From NCBI GenBank assembly GCA_016785225.1, contig JAFBJZ010000781.1, positions 3,100,001-3,164,000 on the forward strand: a DNA stretch of 64,000 nucleotides, read 5' to 3'. A program made the translations under genes and the position numbers. How positions within the stretch are numbered: position 1 is the first letter of the stretch; each line of letters opens with the position of its first letter. The notes beneath the pieces were generated by a model that saw only the letters and a program-made list of their open reading frames with translations, ran no database searches and was not told the DNA's origin. Source of the DNA: Psettodes erumei. Lineage: Eukaryota; Chordata; Actinopteri; Pleuronectiformes; Psettodidae. This document shows, piece by piece, positions 22,401-36,109 of this stretch.

Positions 22401-25400
22401 TGCGATTCAAACTGACGCCTGACTTTTGCAAGGATCCGCATCCAGCGGAGGCTCTGTACACGAACAAAGCCTGAGTGGCAGAAGCAGATGTTGAGGTGTA
22501 ATTGCCGTGTCGCGAGATGACGAACACGTTACAGTGTTGTTTGGAATAGTGTTTGACTACTTCACAGGAAACACGTGGAGGTTTGGAATCTGTGTGGACA
22601 AATAGATTTGTTTCTGTTCAGAAACCAACAGTCACTGTGCCTTTGCATTTCTCTTGTTCACGGCACCGCACTGAGCGGGGGGGGGGTTGAGATATATCGT
22701 CATCTCTTTTTGACCAGAACAGAACAGCCCACTTGCTGGATGCTTTTATACAAAGTGTCCCACAGGATGGTGAACATACATTTTTAACTCATGCAGTCAA
22801 CACAGGAATAGAGCTTTTTTGTTTTTTATCCTTACAGCGTTAGTGCAGCACTCACACGCGTACGTGATCCTATTCTACCTTTCAAGAAATGTATTAAAAG
22901 CTTCTATTTTTGTTTGTGGGCAGTCCAGTTTTAGTTTAAAAAATGTAGCTGCGGGAAGAGGGACCATTGATAAACTGATAAATTTATGCATTTGAAATTA
23001 CATTTTTTTTGTATGACTCTTTTCAAACTGAAATGGAGAGAAAAAGGTGAGTCAGAGCCAGACAGGGCAATTTAACTACCACAAATTACCTACCAGCATT
23101 ATCAAAACATAGTTTTTTTTAATCAACAGCTACATCATTACAGAACCCTACAATAGATCCCTTTTGCTGCAGTGTTAGAAATGCAAACTTTTCATAAAAT
23201 TGCTCTTCTACAATCTTTACACAGCATTGGATCCGATTTTCAGGCGGTTTTCTGGGAGTGTCCATTGCTGCTAATCCCATAATGAAATTTCCGTCGACCA
23301 GACGGGGAAAGACAGACAGAGTCAGAGGAAGAGGAAGGGCAGAGGGAAGCGAAATGACAGGGTGACCAGAAAACAAAGCTGGCAGGCATTGTCCTGCTTC
23401 CGAGCCTCATGCAGCGGGAGGCCCTCCAGACTCGAGTCTCCGGCTCTGGAGGGTATCTGTGTTATTGTGTGACACGAGCCGCTTTGCCAGATGGCTGGTC
23501 CCTGACGTGAACCCCACCCATGCTCGTCAAAATGCCACCGCGCTGGCTGGTGCGGGGCGCTGCTAAATCCCTCTCGCGGGAGGAGCTTGTTTGCAACCAT
23601 TCAGCTCCAATTACAAATCTTCAGTAGCGCCGGAAGATTTGAGGCCATCCAAATGTGGTGATTACACCGCCGCTCCTGGAGGGGCGAAGCTGAGAGCTGA
23701 GCTCTTCATTGGTATGCGCTGTTTACTTACTGTCTGTGTGTCCATCTGTTGATATGGCGAACAGACGCAGCTCAATTCTGCTGCGGAGGCCACACTGGAA
23801 GCTTGGCTCGAATAACAATTATCTGATATTATCCTGCAGTTTCATGGAAGTTTAAATAGTCAAACAGCAGTCAAAGCTGGAAGAGACAGATAGGCAGGCT
23901 GCTGACAACACTCTCTTTTTCAAGCAAATTATTGGAGACTGTACAAATGTTATTGGGGCAGGGGTGGTCAGAAAAGCAGGAGGTTATTTTTGCAAGATTT
24001 ATTGCAAACTGAAAAAAAAAACTGATTAGTTGGTCAGAACAGTTTTGTCAGAAACCATCATGGATCATAAACGTTTATTTTACCATCTGTGGAAGGACAA
24101 CACATTATGTAGATTTGGATCTTTGTAGGAACTGCTTGAATTATTTCTGCCTTTTCTGTACTCTGCATCAGCACAGCACAATGACAGTAAAATTAAAAGT
24201 GCAGTTTTCATATAGAGTGAGAGTTAGTTATTCTCAGCACATCCCTTTTTGTTCTCCGGGGGCTGACGACCTGTGCCGCATTCCTCCGTTCATCAGCAAT
24301 AGTTTTGAACTAACTATTCGTCCAGCAGCTCTCTGTTCAAAAATGAACTGAGCTGAAATGCTCAATAAACAAACCGCGCCACTTACAGTATGTGTGGCAG
24401 TATATTGGCAATCGCCACTCTTAATGTGTGAGTTACATGATTTAACGTGGGTTGACTGACATGAGAAATTAGGAAGGATGGCACTTGATAGATTTTTTTA
24501 AGTCAAGGGAAGGTTGTAAACAAAATATTAGTAACCCCAGGGATTGCTTCTCTTCTTTTTAACAGTCAAACATTAGGTCCACCCCCCACCTCAGTCATTT
24601 TTGCACAGTCCCTCGGAGGTCTGAGTCAGTGAATGCGCTTTTTTTCCCTCTCCGACCCTTTTGAAAGTTGTCGCTGTCACAGCACCCAAGTGACGCTTTG
24701 TTAAAGCCCAGTCGTGAGTCATTTTAATGAGAGCAGAGGGTTTTTTTCATCCTTTTTTTTTTTTAGGTCTGACACATTAAATCCTGTGCTGAATTTAGTT
24801 ATGCGAGACCCAAAAAAAAGCCTAACACGATGGGGCTGACCAAGGACCGGCTCTCATTCAGCAGCGAGCAGGCAGACGGGCCTTCTGGCCGCTCTTCATG
24901 GACTCATTGTGGGATAAAAGGACTTGCAGGGGAACAAGCAGTGTTTGAATAACCTCTTCACGGTCGCGGTGGTGCTCCACACTGCTTCTATAAGGCTTCC
25001 GTAATTAGACATAGCCACTGAGCCATTAGGGACTCATTGTAACATCTGGCGGCTCCCCGTTGAACAGAGGGTTTCTGGAAACTCCAGTGAGGCTTAAATC
25101 CACTAAACCAAACTTAAACTACACATTAATGATGCTTTATGAGCCTTTTTTGTCAGAACTGGTTAAATTGAAATCATGTTTTAAAGTAACTGGATGTGTG
25201 TTTATCATTATTTCATCTCTGAATAATGCCGTCCCATCAAAACTTTACCCTTATTAACACAAGTGCACAGGCGTTCCTCGTTAAACTTGGTTTTCTCTAT
25301 TCTAAATTATAGGTGCACCTCTTTTGTGGTTTGAGAAATTCAGTTTTTCTATTATTTCCCCAATTTCCAATACTAGATTGAGAGTTTCCTGTGGAAAATC

Positions 25401-26561
25401 ATTGGGATCAAGTTGGGCCACATTTCAACTGTCATTGCCAGGCTACATGATGCAAGATTTTATATTTTAGCTGCTTAAATGTGATTTATGATTTACCTCA
25501 GACGACAGCTGTTTTACATCACATTTACACTGTAAGTACGAGTAGCTGCTCTTATAAAAGTGGCTGCACTTTGTAAGAGACATCTTCCAGCACCATATGA
25601 CAAATTTCAAGCAAAACACTGTGACTGTGCACTGATTAGCGCTGGCTGCAGTCGCTCTTTATTGGCTGAAAACTATTTGAGGGTTAGTGTTTTGAGCGGG
25701 TGAGAGAAAACACCAGAGCTGAGTGAGTAATGAGTCTCAAGAAGACGGTGATGGGGGTCCGGCGTTTCTCCTGCTGGAATATAAAAATGAACAAAATATG
25801 TTGATGACTAAGTGTCTGCAGACCCACCATGCATTCATACAGCAGCGCGTCAGCATGCGGTGTTTTCACAGGAGTAGATTAACAATACTGTAAACTTTAC
25901 ATTACAGCAGCGATAAGCTGTAAGCGAGTTAGACAATGTGCGCCTGTGTCCAGGAGACTCTTGCTAACTCTGGGGGATGCTGGACAATATTTGCTGCGAG
26001 AGTTGCAAAGCGCTGTAATCAAACACAGTTTATTTATTAAAACTTGAAACAGAAATGCACACCGCTGGGAATTTGTCTGCGGTTTACCATATGAAACTAG
26101 TATCCATTTCATTCCTCCCTCACAGTATTATGCATTATTAAATCGACAGTCCACAAAAACCCCAGTATAATCATAACCATAATCCCACTCTTGTATTACT
26201 CACCGACTGTTTCAGGCCTGCTGCTCTGGACGTGACTTACAGTTGTGCATGAGGAATTCTCTCTGGTCTCTGCTGTTGGCTGTTGTACCACGGAGCCTCC
26301 CGGCTTCGGCTCTGCTCTGCTTATCTGTATGACGTCTGTGCCCATGCGGGTCTTTTGCAGCTTTTTCATTAACAGACAGTGTAATGATGCTCTATGGAGG
26401 AGCCCCTCTTGGTCACAGAGCCGCCGTACACCCCTCTCCACACTGTGCCACAGAATGTCAATCAGCTGCCCCTCTGTGCGGCCTCTTGTCTCACCTGCCC
26501 CTCCATGAGTGGTGTCTCGCATCTGTATGACTGTCTTTCTGTCCCGTCATTTTCTTGGCAG
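16490..26561 (+). other. galnt9: galnt9 intron 1 (10.1 kb)
   Basis: GT...AG intron, phase 1, between the exon encoding VVYNQLNG and the one starting LAKPMGLVEGPG. I see no coding exon of another gene and no full-length mobile element. It holds a perfect 20-bp palindrome (19598-19617) and a G10 run (22677-22686). Large parts, for example 18540-20900 and 23600-24900, lack obvious repeats and could include conserved regulatory DNA, which is common in the first intron of neural genes. That is inference only. Confidence 0.85.
19598..19617. repeat. Perfect 20-bp palindrome
   Basis: TAAGCTTGTTAACAAGCTTA is its own reverse complement, with no spacer. It is in galnt9 intron 1. It could bind a dimeric factor or be chance. 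Confidence 0.9.
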
Positions 26562-26742
26562 GTTTGGCGAAGCCCATGGGGCTGGTGGAGGGACCCGGAG
26601 GCCTCGGCCAGGGAGGAGCTGCTGCAACGCTGGGAGAGGACAGCCGCGATGCTGAGGGGAAGTTCGAGGAGTACGGGTACAACGCCCAGCTCAGCGACCG
26701 CATCTCCCTGGACAGGAGCATCCCTGACTACAGACCTAAAAA
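26562..26742 (+). CDS. galnt9: galnt9 exon 2: stem to catalytic domain junction
   Basis: Encodes residues 81-140 plus two bases of codon 141. The acceptor is TTGGCAG and the donor GTATGT (phase 2). The product begins with a glycine-rich stem (LAKPMGLVEGPGGLGQGG), then an acidic stretch, then the conserved pre-catalytic block EYGYNAQLSDRISLDRSIPD followed by YRPKK. In other GALNTs this R-SIPD-R segment marks the start of the folded catalytic domain. Match to vertebrate GALNT9 is nearly continuous. A 262-codon open frame across this exon (26394-27182) is in another frame and is not the gene. Confidence 0.95.
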
Positions 26743-27632
26743 GTATGTCCCATTTCTGCTTATTTTCTGCCATGTCTACTTTCAGCTGCAGCTCTATACC
26801 TGTTTGTTCCCCCTCACAGGGTTATACATTGTTAGGGAGACTCGTAACTGGAAGGTTTGCCAGTTTAATCCCTGCAGCAGTTGATGTGTTCCATTTTTGT
26901 GAAGGAACAGGAAAAATGCCAGAAAACTGGCATTTTCATCATGTTTTTTCCTCATCTTCTTCTTTTAGTTTCTGTTGGTATTTTGCCGAAGCTCCGGGAC
27001 ATTTTCTGTGCAAAAACCAGAATCACAGCTGCAGTAGGAGGTGTGTTAGAAATGATAAGATGTGCGGTGAAATTGCAGTGCTGTGGATTACTGGAATCTA
27101 CGAGAACCTCTTGCGAGCTCAGATGAAGTCAAAAGTGCCTGGCACAGTCACAGTCAGCTTTTTAAATGCTTTTGCTAAGTAATGAAAAAAATCACAGATT
27201 CACAGATGCAAAGATTCGTTCCCAGTGCTCACCAACTCATGGTGGGTTTAATTCCCTTAAGGAGGAATATTCATTTTTAAAATGAAGCAGTGGTGTGAAT
27301 GGCTGTGACCAAGAAACAAGTATCAGTGTGTAAGCTAATAAGTGAGACTTTCTCTACAGATGTCAGGCACAGGTAAGTGGATGGACCTCTCAAGACCGAT
27401 GGTAACCAGATGCACTTTCCACTTTAATTTGAATTTTTGAGTTGCTCCTCATTTTCCTGATGTCTTCATCTTTATTCAAGACCTTTTAGGCGAGCCATTG
27501 ATCCCAGTGCCTTCTGCAGGGAAGGTGATGGGACGTATGGAATGTCACAATGATGGAAAACTGCCTGAGACCGGTTTCCATATTGAACATGAAAATGCAA
27601 ATGTCACTCTTGTAAATTTAATGGCTGCCAGC

Positions 27633-27644
27633 GGGGGGGGGGGG
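27633..27644. repeat. G12 homopolymer
   Basis: Twelve consecutive G in galnt9 intron 2; length is probably variable between individuals or assemblies. Confidence 0.9.
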
Positions 27645-29383
27645 CATTCTTGTACCCCTGGTGCCTTATGACATTAATTGTGCGCTGGCCACCCTCCGTT
27701 TCCAAGTGACACATGGCACATAGTAAAACTGCTCAATCCCCAACTGACATGAGTCAGAGGGCCGTGCAGCTGAACTGTAGCACCGCGAGTACATTTATTT
27801 TGTGCTTAAGACACAATTTAAATAAGTACATTTCTGCAATGTTTGGCATTTATTTGACATTGGTCAGCATAATGCTGTTAGCATCAGCATTTATCACCGG
27901 CTGATGGCTGGGGAGAAACAGTTTGTGACCCCATTGGTGTTAAATAGCATTTTGTGCATATACCTGTGTCTATGCAAAGGACCTGCATCATGTAAAGCTA
28001 ATAAAGATGAAAGAAGAAAGAATCACGACAGGTTTATTAAGGTCTGAGAAGCTGCACAGCATTTTTTCCCTTCGCTGTGGAGAGTGTCACTAAATTTGAA
28101 AGCACAGCTGTGCTCCTCTACTGACAACTTTCTTCAAGGACAAGTAGACAAGCTACCAAAAAGTAGCATACTGACGCCTCGCTGTGTCCATCTGTCGCAT
28201 GACTCTCGGCTTGCAGGTTGTGACGGCCCATCGAGACTGTCCCTCTCCACCAACCTGTCCTTACTTCCTGCTGGATACTTTTCATGTTCTTCATCTTCGT
28301 CTTATTGCCAAACTCCCCTCAATCTTGCCTCCGCTCCTTTGTCAACAGCCAAGAGAGGTATCTGAGGGCTTTGACAATTCATTTCATCCAGCCTGCTTTG
28401 TTTCGAACGCTTTTTTGCCAAGGGGAGGGGTGGGGGTGGGGCATCTAAAAAAGAGCTTTAGAATTAATAAAGCCTCTGTAATAGGATAGTTTTCGGAAAT
28501 ACCTTTTTTTTAATCAACAAATTTGACAAAAACGGGTTGCAAGACAAAGGGAAAGTGAGTGTTGGGGTTTGCTGGAGTGGCTGTTTCTGGTTTTTAATGG
28601 TGCTGACTGTGTTATGTGTGAGTGTGGATTTGGTGCTAGTACATCAGGTTGCGACTCGATGCCGCAGAATATATGTTAAACAGAAGGATTCTTTCTCCTT
28701 CTTGATCTGCGTCTCTGTGTTTGGGCATTTATCCTGACAATCGCAATATTTTTTGTGCAAAATGTAAACAGGCAAATAGTCTCCAAATGCAAAGGGTCTA
28801 ACAAACAAGGTTAAGTCGGAATCCATGACAGATATCCAATAAATACACCGTATGATAAAGACTTAGTTCATTTGTTGTGAAGCTCAGAGGAAATCAATAC
28901 CATGCAAAGTGCAAACATAGTTCTTTGCTCTTTTTTTTCCTTTCCTGTTTACACCGCTGAAGCAGCACTTTTACGAACAGGAGAAACATCAAAGCACGGC
29001 TCTTAGCAAGTGAAAGAGTTGTTCAGAGACAGAAAATGGATATGTTTACAACCAGAGCTGCTGTGGCACTAGTCAGGACTATTAGGCTGCTTTCAAAGTT
29101 CACCTTATGCAAACTCTGCTGGGTTCCATCACTGGGCTCCTGTGAAAGTTGTCAGTCGGACCGAGACCACCCGAAAAAGGTGGGTCAGCTCCCAAGCCAA
29201 CTCCGGTGCAGTACTTCTGTGGTGTGAAATCAAAACAAACCGCATGATTCTTATGATCGCAGACATTTGACTTCAAAAGCTAGATGTTTATTAAATCTGT
29301 CTGATGTTTGTCAAATGGGAAGGAAGGGCTCACATGAGCAGTCTGCACAAATTGAGTGAATATGAAGGGAAAAAAGTCACTTG

Positions 29384-29397
29384 GTAACCATGGTAAC
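29384..29397. promoter_or_regulatory. RFX-type X-box candidate in intron 2
   Basis: GTAACCATGGTAAC matches GTTRCCATGGYAAC at 13 of 14 positions. RFX factors act in ciliated and neural cells. No supporting neighbouring motif was recognised. Confidence 0.35.
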
Positions 29398-32300
29398 GCA
29401 TATGCGAGTCAGCGTGAGAGTGCAGTGATATTTCCTGTTCAATGAGAAAATGAAAAAGAGTGTTATGCTACTGTCCCACTTTTTGTGTGTCAGCAGCTCC
29501 TCATTGAACTGAACCAAAGTAGAATGATATCCCCTCATAACATGAATAAGAAATAAGACTGTTGTCCCATTTCTCCCTGGTCATTGTTATTCATAAAATA
29601 AGGTTTGACTCACGGTATCATGATGCTCGCAGTTGTTTATTCCAGGAGCTCCTTGTGAGAGAGCATAAATCCGCACGTTCTGATGGAAGCAGTGAAGTTC
29701 GGCATCACTTTCTTTCAGCTATCAGCTCCTCAGACCCCTGCTGTGTTCACTGTTCCATGTAGACGGTAGTTCTTGTGTTTCCGTAGCTGTTTGTCTTGTT
29801 AGCTGCGGTGAGACAACAGATGTTGGATGCTTCTTGCAGTAATAGTGTAATTGTGACTGTCAGTGCTCAGATTCATCCCTTCACTGTCCTGCAGCTGCTG
29901 ACACTTACGAGCGAACGCTTATTTGAGACTGCATTTACAGCTTGGTTATGGGTCCCTCATACCAGAGTGAGGGCCCCCAATTGTTAAGTTATTTTAACAG
30001 GTGCATTAGTCAGGCTGAAACAGACAACTCTGAAAGGACAATCATATGAGCAAACCTTGCAGAATGAAGTTAGAGAGGTTGAGGACACAGAAATGTGTCT
30101 GCCTGCTGTCGTCACCTGCAGTTCCCAGCCTCCTGCATTATGAAAGACGGTTGCATATTTCTGATTTCTAATTTTGATTCCGTAATTATGTCCTGCGGGT
30201 AAAAGGTGACTGCAGCACTGCCAAAGTGAGATTAAGCGCAGGAACCGGGCGCCTCCTGTCCAATGGGCTTTTAATTGAACAGGAGTCATTGAGCACAGAG
30301 GACTTTGATGACTACAGGCAAAGTCCCTTGCCATGACTGAGCGGTCGGCACATTCTCAGGTGGCTCACTTTTCAAACCTGCCTGTCTGCAGCAAAACCAG
30401 TTCATTATATTACAGCCGCAATTGTCTCCCACACAAAAACCTGTAATCCCCATCCACCGCTCGCTAGTCTGTATTTTTTTCCCTTCTCGCCCTTCACTTC
30501 TCCAAAGTGACATTCTTAACTGAGATGCAAAGAGAGTTAAGCAGGCCCTGCATTATAGCGACTCTGAGCCTGCCATAACAGTTCATTGGGCTGTGGAGAG
30601 AAAAACAATAAAGGCAGACGAGAGGGTAAGATTTCCGATGCCCTTAAAACAAACAAACAGTCTGTAACGCGTGTCACTCATGAATAGAAAAATGAAATTC
30701 GAGGCATCAAACCCGCTTTTCACCCTCCAATTCCTCTCCTCTGCGAGAGGACTCTTATTCAATTACTCCTAATCTCACCTCCATCTTCACTGTCACTTTG
30801 CAGAAGATTTGATTTATATTTTGTCAAAATAGTTGTTAAACCCAAAACTATATCGAACGCTGCACTTCCCCGAGGACCCTCCGTCTTGTGTTTGTCTGCC
30901 TGTGGCAGGGTGATAACCAGAGGGCCCGGTTGAAGGAACAGGCTTACCTCATCTCCTGACCGTCTGATACCGCTGAATGGGATCGTGAGGTCTCCGCAGT
31001 GCAGGAGCTCCTACCGCAAATTGTTGCTCTTTCCAGGGCTGGAGCTTATCTCCCGGCTTGTCTGAGAAATGACAAGGCAAACAATTATCTTTCTGAGAGG
31101 AGTCCTTGCGGATTGGAAAGTTGCTTTGGTGTTGCCTGCACTGCGTGGGTTACGGGAGGTTAATGTGAAATTTCACAGCGAATAAGAGTGGCCAGCGGGG
31201 AAAGAGTCGAAGGGAGCGGCAGGGACTGCGGACCGGTGGAAGAGAGGAAAGGGGGAGGTGCGGTAGAAATACATCTTAATCTGGCGCTCTGTTTCTGTCA
31301 AAGCTTGTTCCGGGTCAAATTATGAGCGCTGGCCAGTGAGCCCAGTCCCATTACAAACAGATGAGCCGATTTCTCATCCTGTTACAGCGTTACATGGGTT
31401 CCCCGCTACTGCGGACAGGTACAAATTTAAGGTTGAGCGATGCCCCAAATTGGATCCCGTAACTAGGGCAGTGGAACTACAATTTCATTTTACGATCTCA
31501 ATGCTGAAATCCAACCTCATACCACATCTCAACTAGAAGCGATGAGGCTGCCTTGGCCCCTCTGACATTTTCAAGATATTACTCAGGTAATATTTATGAA
31601 ACACAGCCGCCCCGCTTGTCGTACAACTGAGAGTGAAAGAGTGTTTTGCGCAGTTGCCATGTCATGCCTGTGTTTCTGCAAAAGAAAAAAAAAATCCCTC
31701 CTCAAACCCACTGCCAGATTTGTCATAGTATTTATAGAGCTGGCAAGGTTGATTGAGAGAGGCAATGGAGAAAGCTGTGAGAGGGAACAAAGGAGTTGCT
31801 GAGGGAGGGCATAAATGTAGCAGGAAAGACTGAAATGATACAGAGGGATTATCAATCAAAAGAGATGTGCATTTACCCCTAACAATCGAGTGCAAGAGCG
31901 GGGCTTAAGGTATACTGTAGGCAGACGTATGCAGCATAAAGTCTGTGGTTTAGCTTTACTTTGGTTACCTCTGCTGTCAAATGCGTTGATTGATAACAGC
32001 GCATGAATTGAATCTTTCCCAGCCAGCAACTGCAAGCGCAAAGCCTCCATCGCCAGTGAGACTACAGAGGGCATGAATAGTTACCATGTAAGAAGTAACA
32101 TAAATGAAGAGGAGCGCTCCTCAGCATGTTACCTGTTTAGCATCTTAACAAGCTGAGGTGAAAGTTTAATGTGGCCATAATCAATATTTTTATATTAACA
32201 GTGAATCACATGATGTGTGAAATGGGCCGCTGTGGTTATTAACCTGGAGAGACTCAGCTCCTCGGCTTTGCTTTACTTTTCGTTTTCCCTCGCCCCTCAA

Positions 32301-33491
32301 CGCTTTACAGCTCCTCATCAGCACATCGTTTTGGTCTTCTGGACTGCGGCTTTACTGTTTGGGTTGAATGAAAAAGCTCTAAAAACCCACTTTACACCAG
32401 CTATGCCGCACCAAATAGAAGACTGGCGCACGTAGGCAAAGGCTGGCAAACACAGTGGAACATTTGTACTCAAATGTTAGCGCCCATTCAATTTCAGCGC
32501 ACACCTAAAAACAAGGCCTGGTATGCACTAACATACTGCGTATGAGTAAAACCACATTATGCCTGCCACAATTGTTACCTGAGAAGTTACATTCATGGCA
32601 GGTTAGAGGGAAAATTTCATGCAAAGACATGGGAGAGAGACTGATTGTGTTTTACAAACAATGTGGGAAACTGCCCTTGTTTTCTATAGAAAACAAGGTA
32701 ATTGGCTTGCTAACATATGTAGAGACAGTACATTGACTTCTTCGTACAATCATATTTTGATTATAACTATATAGACAACAAATACAGGCTAGTTCTTGCA
32801 TTTGTACAAAATAATCAGATCTAACTCACAGAGTTTAATATACTGTAGGTCAGAGAAATCACTGCTAGATATTTTCCTCCAATCATTCATCCACTGGCTT
32901 TGTAAGCATAACATGTCAGCTTTTCTCAATAGTTCTAGTATTTCTTTACATTTTATCATCCCTACAGGGCAGGAACAACTCTGTATGAGATTGTAACTGT
33001 CTCTCTGAAACTGAACCAATAAACGATCTGTCCATTACTTTTCAGTTATGTTTGAAGAGAGGCTCGGGTGAACGCACGCACCCTATTTGCATTTAAAGTT
33101 CCGACATTTAACTGACAGTTTGGAGTGTAACAGTATACCGTCCATTGGTACAATACGTTTAAATTCTGAGAGGATTAATTAAAAGCAACCAGCTCAAATG
33201 GCAAGGGATTAATTTACAGTGACAGTTGATGTGACAAGTGTTACTTTCCTTCTGGTGAAGCATGAGATGAATGTGTAAAGTGGGCTAAATGTGTGATAAC
33301 GCCTGAAGAGGAAAGTTGAAATAGTCATTTTAGAAATCCCTTGTACTCACATTGTTATTGGTATACGCAACGCAGTTATTATGTAATTTTCCAAGTAAAT
33401 AGGATGACATCTATTGTGTCATCCTGCATAATTGCTGGTCCCTCTCCTGCCAATTCTAATTGTTGTAAGGCGAGAACCTGATAACACGTGC

Positions 33492-33494
<3 letters not shown>

Positions 33495-33538
<44 letters not shown>
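33495..33538. repeat. (CA)22 microsatellite
   Basis: Perfect CA array of 22 units, the longest dinucleotide array in the window; in galnt9 intron 2. Confidence 0.95.
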
Positions 33539-33541
<3 letters not shown>

Positions 33542-34562
33542 CAGTGGCTGCCTAGTAGTATGAGGAGTGTTCTAATGGGCGAATAGAGGAGGATGTAACT
33601 TTAGCACCATGCTGGGATCCATCTGCTGTGCGGCAATACCCCTGCGGCCTGACCCCACGGATGCTGCTGACTCAAGCCGACATCCCAGTTCACAGGGGTA
33701 TCAGAGCGCCGTGCACCAGTAGAGTTCAGATGGCTCACAGCAAGGGTGGGAGAGCAGCTAATGTGCTGTCCTTGAACAAAACATGTTCAAGGTGGCGTCG
33801 TCCAAGCCGTGTATAACCACTGTTAGGTTTATGTAAAGCTAAGGTTTTAACTTTCTGTGCTTTAGTATACAGCACAGAATAACATCAGATTGTGTGTTTG
33901 GTTGCAGCTTCCTGTGGACTGTGGATGTCTGCAGCACCACAATTTCATTTGGACATTTAGGAGAGGGTTGCTGTGTTTTATTAGTTTAGATTAAGGATGC
34001 TCTTTTCTGTAGCAGCCCTAATTTTTGATTCAGGATGACAAGACTGCTCATTTTTAGAACACGTCCTTGCCAAGCGCAGATTTCTAAGGCAGCTTCAATC
34101 GCTGCCTCCATCATTTCTAATAATCTGAGAGCGATATATTCTGACAAATCGATCCATTTTCTCATTAATAGCTGTAGCGTTAATGGTATTTCTCCTGGCA
34201 AATGCAATGTGTCACTTCACTGTCTTGATCTTTGCTCTGCCTGGATGCTTAGCACAAGACTTCAAAAGCTCAACATGATTTACTGAAGCTAGATGGAACG
34301 CATAGATTTGTTTACACTAAAGTTGATTGATGTTGATGAATACATAATGATATTACAAGTGTTTCATCACCGCCAAAATCTCTTGTAAATAATTTAACCA
34401 CAACGGTTATACTAGCCACCTCATTATACCACATAATGATTCAGCAGTGCTGAATAAGATATGTGAAAACGTGGGGAAACAAAGGCAGAATGGAGTGAAA
34501 TGTGCATGTCAGCTGTTGGGTTCAGCTCCTAATTGGAGAAACGCTGAAAGATTCACAAGATG

Positions 34563-34563
<1 letters not shown>

Positions 34564-34594
<31 letters not shown>
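34564..34594. repeat. (TG)15 microsatellite
   Basis: Perfect TG array in galnt9 intron 2, about 1 kb after the CA array of the same intron. Confidence 0.95.
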
Positions 34595-34597
<3 letters not shown>

Positions 34598-36109
34598 AGT
34601 GTACTCACAGTTACCATAGGAATGGGCTAAGTGCTTCTGTCCAGTCAACACCGTTGTGTCTGACTTCAAAGCCGCTGTATGTCTGTGGAAAAATAGAGAA
34701 AATGAGAAGAATGACACTGAGTGTGTGACACTTTGACAGAGTCAGTGAATGTAGATTTGCATGGTGGAGTGCAAGGTTCATTGTTGCTGGATGTGGCAAC
34801 ATGAAAAAGTCACAGACATAAGAGGGGTTACCATGGAGGCCATGTATGAAAGCAAGAGAGCGCACAGGTTATGAAGAAAGAGATGGAGGCTGATTACAAG
34901 AAGAAGGTTGCTGCATCCTGCTTTTTTGGGCTCATGTTTGCATTGAACACAGAGAAACCTTATTATTAATATCCCTGTATATGATTTTAACATTATACAG
35001 GCATGTGTTTCGACCTCTCCTTATCTAGCCGCACAGTCATTTCTGAAATGAATGAGGACCCAGAGTATATATATATAGTATAGGACAGTAGGCTACAGTT
35101 TATTCTCTGCACCACTGAAGTCAGCTAGTACTTTGATTGCTATGTAACTGTTGATGATGCAGCTGCACACATAGCAGAAGGAGTTCAAAGACTTTGTTAA
35201 AGTGGGTTACATGCCACAGAATTCAGGTTTCTGTAACAGTACTCCAGCTGGCATATCACCCCTCCTCCCCAACCTTCAAAGGATGAGCTGTATAGCAAAT
35301 GGAAGGATTGACCTTCATTTTATATAATGTTAACAAAATCAGGGATTTTAATAAGAACATAATAAAAATTACTACTACTTAATTATAAACCTGTCAAACC
35401 CCAGTGAAAACATATAAATTCTTCGTCCGACTGTGAGGAAATGTGCTTTTTGCTCAGCATATGGTTTCAGTACTGCAGCTATACAGCAACAGAAGTCACA
35501 GTGCGGTACAGAACATCCAGGTCTGGGAGCTGCTGCATCGCCATCAAATAGAATTGGGCCTTCAAATGAAATCTTAGAAGAGTGCTATTTTCTGCCTCCC
35601 TGGCTTGGTGTAATGAGGAAAAAGTGATTTAGGATACATATCTTTGTTTTCAGAGGGAATTGAAAGGCTGTGTGCACCATGGGACTATACTGGGAATGTG
35701 ACACTGAATGTTTTACTCAGGTTTTAGCAGGAAAGAAGCATCTTAAATTCCAGGCAGTGAAAGGAAACAATGAGGCTGATTTCTCAACGCATTCTTATAA
35801 AGAAGATAAACATTTCACACAGATTTTGACTTTTCAAATATAACTAATGACATTAATTCTTTCTGCATCCAACTTACTACAGGTGTGCCAGTTCCAGGGC
35901 CCAGTACTGCACATGCTCAGAGTCACAACTACATGGACACAGAGCCATTACTATTATACTTGGTTGCAACTGCGTGTGAATATCTTATTTTCAACTGTCT
36001 TTCTCAGTTGTACATGTACTTTAGCTGTCAAACAAGGTTCTACCCCCCACACACACCCACTAGTGTGTGTAGAATAACATAGGGAGAATTGCAGTGGGTG
36101 CAACGTACA

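Noticed and set aside
26394..27182. 262-codon frame across exon 2
   Set aside because: It reads exon 2 in the wrong frame and runs through the splice donor; the GALNT9 match is in another frame.
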